Shown piece after piece: positions 11,864 through 13,504 of a stretch of DNA of 13,504 bases; position 1 is the stretch's first letter; the number at the start of each line of letters is the position of its first letter. The notes beneath the pieces were generated by a model. It was not told the origin of the DNA. It was given only the letters and a program-made list of their open reading frames with translations, and made no database searches. The DNA lies in the NCBI GenBank assembly GCA_031263665.1, contig JAISFJ010000008.1, positions 1 through 13,504 of the forward strand, read 5' to 3'. The stretch comes from Coriobacteriales bacterium (GTDB taxonomy: Bacteria > Actinomycetota > Coriobacteriia > Coriobacteriales > UBA8131). Both the position numbers and the translations under genes were made by a program.

Positions 11864-11892
11864 AGACCACGTGAAGTAAGACCACGTGAAGT
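11863..11892 (+). repeat. Perfect 15-bp tandem duplication at the glmM/glmS junction
   Basis: The unit AAGACCACGTGAAGT occurs at 11863-11877 and again, without mismatch, at 11878-11892, starting on the last base of the glmM stop codon. Each unit contains the palindrome CACGTG. A further GTGAAG lies at 11860-11865, which hints at replication slippage between short direct repeats. The intergenic gap is only 55 nt and is otherwise plain. The Shine-Dalgarno of glmS (AGAAGGAG, 11904-11911) lies just downstream and is not affected. Confidence 0.9.
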
Positions 11893-11918
11893 AATTTTGT
11901 GGCAGAAGGAGTTTCTCT

Positions 11919-13504
11919 ATGTGTGGAATCGTTGCGTTTACGGGCGATAATGACGCGAAAACTTTTTTGCTGGACGGGCTCAAGCGGCTGGAATACCGCG
12001 GGTATGACAGCGCCGGCATTGCGGTTATCCAGCCGGGAATGGGTACGCTTGAGCTTGTGCGCCGCAAGGGCAAGGTCGCCGAGCTTATGGAGGCTGTTCG
12101 AGAAGGTAACATCGTTGGCAGTTGCGGCATCGGGCATACCCGCTGGGCGACTCATGGTGTTCCAAGTGAGGAAAACGCTCACCCGCACTGCGACTGCTCC
12201 AAAAAAATCGCGGTTGTGCACAACGGCATCATCGAAAACTACGCCCATCTCAAAAAGGAGCTTGTCGAAAGCGGGCACAGCTTCGCGTCGCAGACCGATA
12301 CCGAGGTGATTGCTCATCTCATCGAGCAGAATTATCAAAAGTTTGAGGGCGATTTTGTTGAGGCGGTTCGCGCGACGGTCGCCCAGCTTTCCGGCTCTTT
12401 TGCGCTCGCCATTCTCCACGCCGACCATCCCGATACCATCATTGTGACTCGCAACGATTCGCCGTTGGTCATCGGCAACTATGAGGGCGGCGCTCTTGCG
12501 GCCTCAGACACTCCGGCGCTCATCGAAAAGACTCGCGATGTTGTTTATATTCGCGACCGCGACCTCGCCGTGCTTCATGGTGATGGAAGCATCGAGTATT
12601 ATGACCCCGCCGGCGAGCCGTTTGTGCCGGTGAGCTATCATGTGGAGTACAGCCTCGCGCAGGCGGAAAAGGACGGCTATCCCGACTTCATGCTCAAAGA
12701 AATCAACGAGCAACCCCACGTTATCCGGGACACCATCGCGAATCGTTTTGACGCTAAGACGCGTACGATGTGCTTTGATGAGCTGCCTTTGACCGATGAA
12801 GAGCTTGCCGACATCGACCGCATCTATATTGTTGCCTGCGGGACTTCTTATCACGCGGGGCTCATCGGTAAGGACCTCATCGAAAACTGGGCGCGTATTC
12901 CTGTTGAGGTTGAGGTTTCTTCGGAGTTCAGGTACGGAAATCCCATCATCACAACGGATACGCTGGTTATCGCCATCTCGCAATCCGGGGAGACGGCCGA
13001 CACGCTTGAGGCGGTGCGTCTGGCACGCCGCGCGGGCGCGCACGTAATCGCGCTCACCAATGTGATGGGTTCGCGCATCACGCAAGAAGCGCAGACCGTG
13101 CTCAACATCAAGGCCAACATCGAGATTGCCGTGGCGGCCACCAAGTCATTTTTGGCTCAGGTAGCGCTCTTAACGCTACTCGGGCTTTATCTGGCGCAGG
13201 AGCGGATGCAGCTTACAGGCGCGCAGATAGAAGAAATATACGGCGAGATGAGACAGCTGCCTGGCCAGATTGAGCAGATACTGGATGACACCGCTTTAAT
13301 CGAGGCGGCGGCGGACGCGTGCTTTGAGGCGACGACCGCCCTGTTTATCGGCAGGGGAGTAGGGGCAACGATTTGTCATGAGGGCGCCCTCAAGCTCAAA
13401 GAAATCAGCTATCTTCACGCTGAAGCATTCTCGGCCGGGGAGATTAAGCATGGGCCCATCGCGCTCATCGATGCTGCCGCGGCCACGCCCGTTATCGCCG
13501 TTGC
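11919..13504 (+). CDS. glmS: Glutamine--fructose-6-phosphate aminotransferase (isomerizing), 3' end cut by window
   Basis: GlmS makes glucosamine-6-phosphate from fructose-6-phosphate and glutamine, the entry step of amino-sugar synthesis, in the cytoplasm. 528 codons are visible of a family length near 600-610. The N-terminal class II glutaminase starts with MCGIVAFTG; Cys2 becomes the nucleophile after Met removal. It contains EYRGYDSAGIAV at about 25-36, HTRWATHG at 73-80 and HNGIIENY at 101-108. Two SIS sugar-isomerase domains follow, with CGTSYHA at 307-313, SQSGETADT at 354-362, and the active-site stretch EGALKLKEISYLHAE at 488-502 followed by GEIKHGP at 507-513. The ATG at 11919 follows AGAAGGAG by 7 nt. 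The C-terminal tail with the last catalytic lysine is outside the window. It is in line with glmM, whose substrate it makes. Confidence 0.97.
   Translation, partial: MCGIVAFTGDNDAKTFLLDGLKRLEYRGYDSAGIAVIQPGMGTLELVRRKGKVAELMEAVREGNIVGSCGIGHTRWATHGVPSEENAHPHCDCSKKIAVVHNGIIENYAHLKKELVESGHSFASQTDTEVIAHLIEQNYQKFEGDFVEAVRATVAQLSGSFALAILHADHPDTIIVTRNDSPLVIGNYEGGALAASDTPALIEKTRDVVYIRDRDLAVLHGDGSIEYYDPAGEPFVPVSYHVEYSLAQAEKDGYPDFMLKEINEQPHVIRDTIANRFDAKTRTMCFDELPLTDEELADIDRIYIVACGTSYHAGLIGKDLIENWARIPVEVEVSSEFRYGNPIITTDTLVIAISQSGETADTLEAVRLARRAGAHVIALTNVMGSRITQEAQTVLNIKANIEIAVAATKSFLAQVALLTLLGLYLAQERMQLTGAQIEEIYGEMRQLPGQIEQILDDTALIEAAADACFEATTALFIGRGVGATICHEGALKLKEISYLHAEAFSAGEIKHGPIALIDAAAATPVIAV

Noticed and set aside
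11864..11918. glmS ribozyme upstream of glmS
   Set aside because: The gap is only 55 nt, far too short for the ribozyme core, and is mostly a 15-bp tandem repeat plus the Shine-Dalgarno.

Overview
The window looks like a moderately high-GC actinobacterial chromosome, most plausibly a member of the Coriobacteriia. The basis is the base composition, the gene order rplM-rpsI-glmM-glmS, and a giant Ig-repeat surface protein with a proline-rich stalk and a C-terminal membrane anchor. The class assignment is inference; no 16S or other taxonomic marker is present. Every supported gene is on the + strand.

Region 1 (1-9342) is the 3' part of one very large gene. 3113 codons are visible and the frame is still open at the left edge, so the N-terminus and signal peptide lie outside the window. 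The product is built almost entirely of repeats. Each module of about 280-345 residues has one DUF5011-like Ig fold followed by two copies of a second domain of about 100 residues that I cannot name. Four modules form a long unit of about 1230 residues, which occurs twice in full and starts a third time. The protein ends with a Pro-rich spacer, a transmembrane helix, a charged cytoplasmic segment and two further hydrophobic helices. It is probably a cell-surface adhesin or structural fibre.

Region 2 (9343-9630) has no gene. It holds a perfect 15-bp inverted repeat (likely the end of the surface-protein transcript), a strong sigma-A type promoter with a 17-nt spacer, and a leader of about 165 nt that can fold and may autoregulate the ribosomal protein genes.

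Region 3 (9631-13504) is a compact cluster: rplM (L13), rpsI (S9), glmM (phosphoglucosamine mutase) and glmS (glucosamine-6-phosphate synthase, cut by the right edge). Gaps are 3, 7 and 55 nt, and I see no internal terminator. A single promoter may therefore drive both ribosome assembly and the first two steps of UDP-GlcNAc synthesis for peptidoglycan. A perfect 15-bp tandem duplication sits at the glmM/glmS junction.

The part most likely to be undescribed is the nested repeat organisation of the giant protein and its paired unnamed domain. The second is the folded leader ahead of rplM. I see no CRISPR array, transposase, tRNA, rRNA or phage gene.
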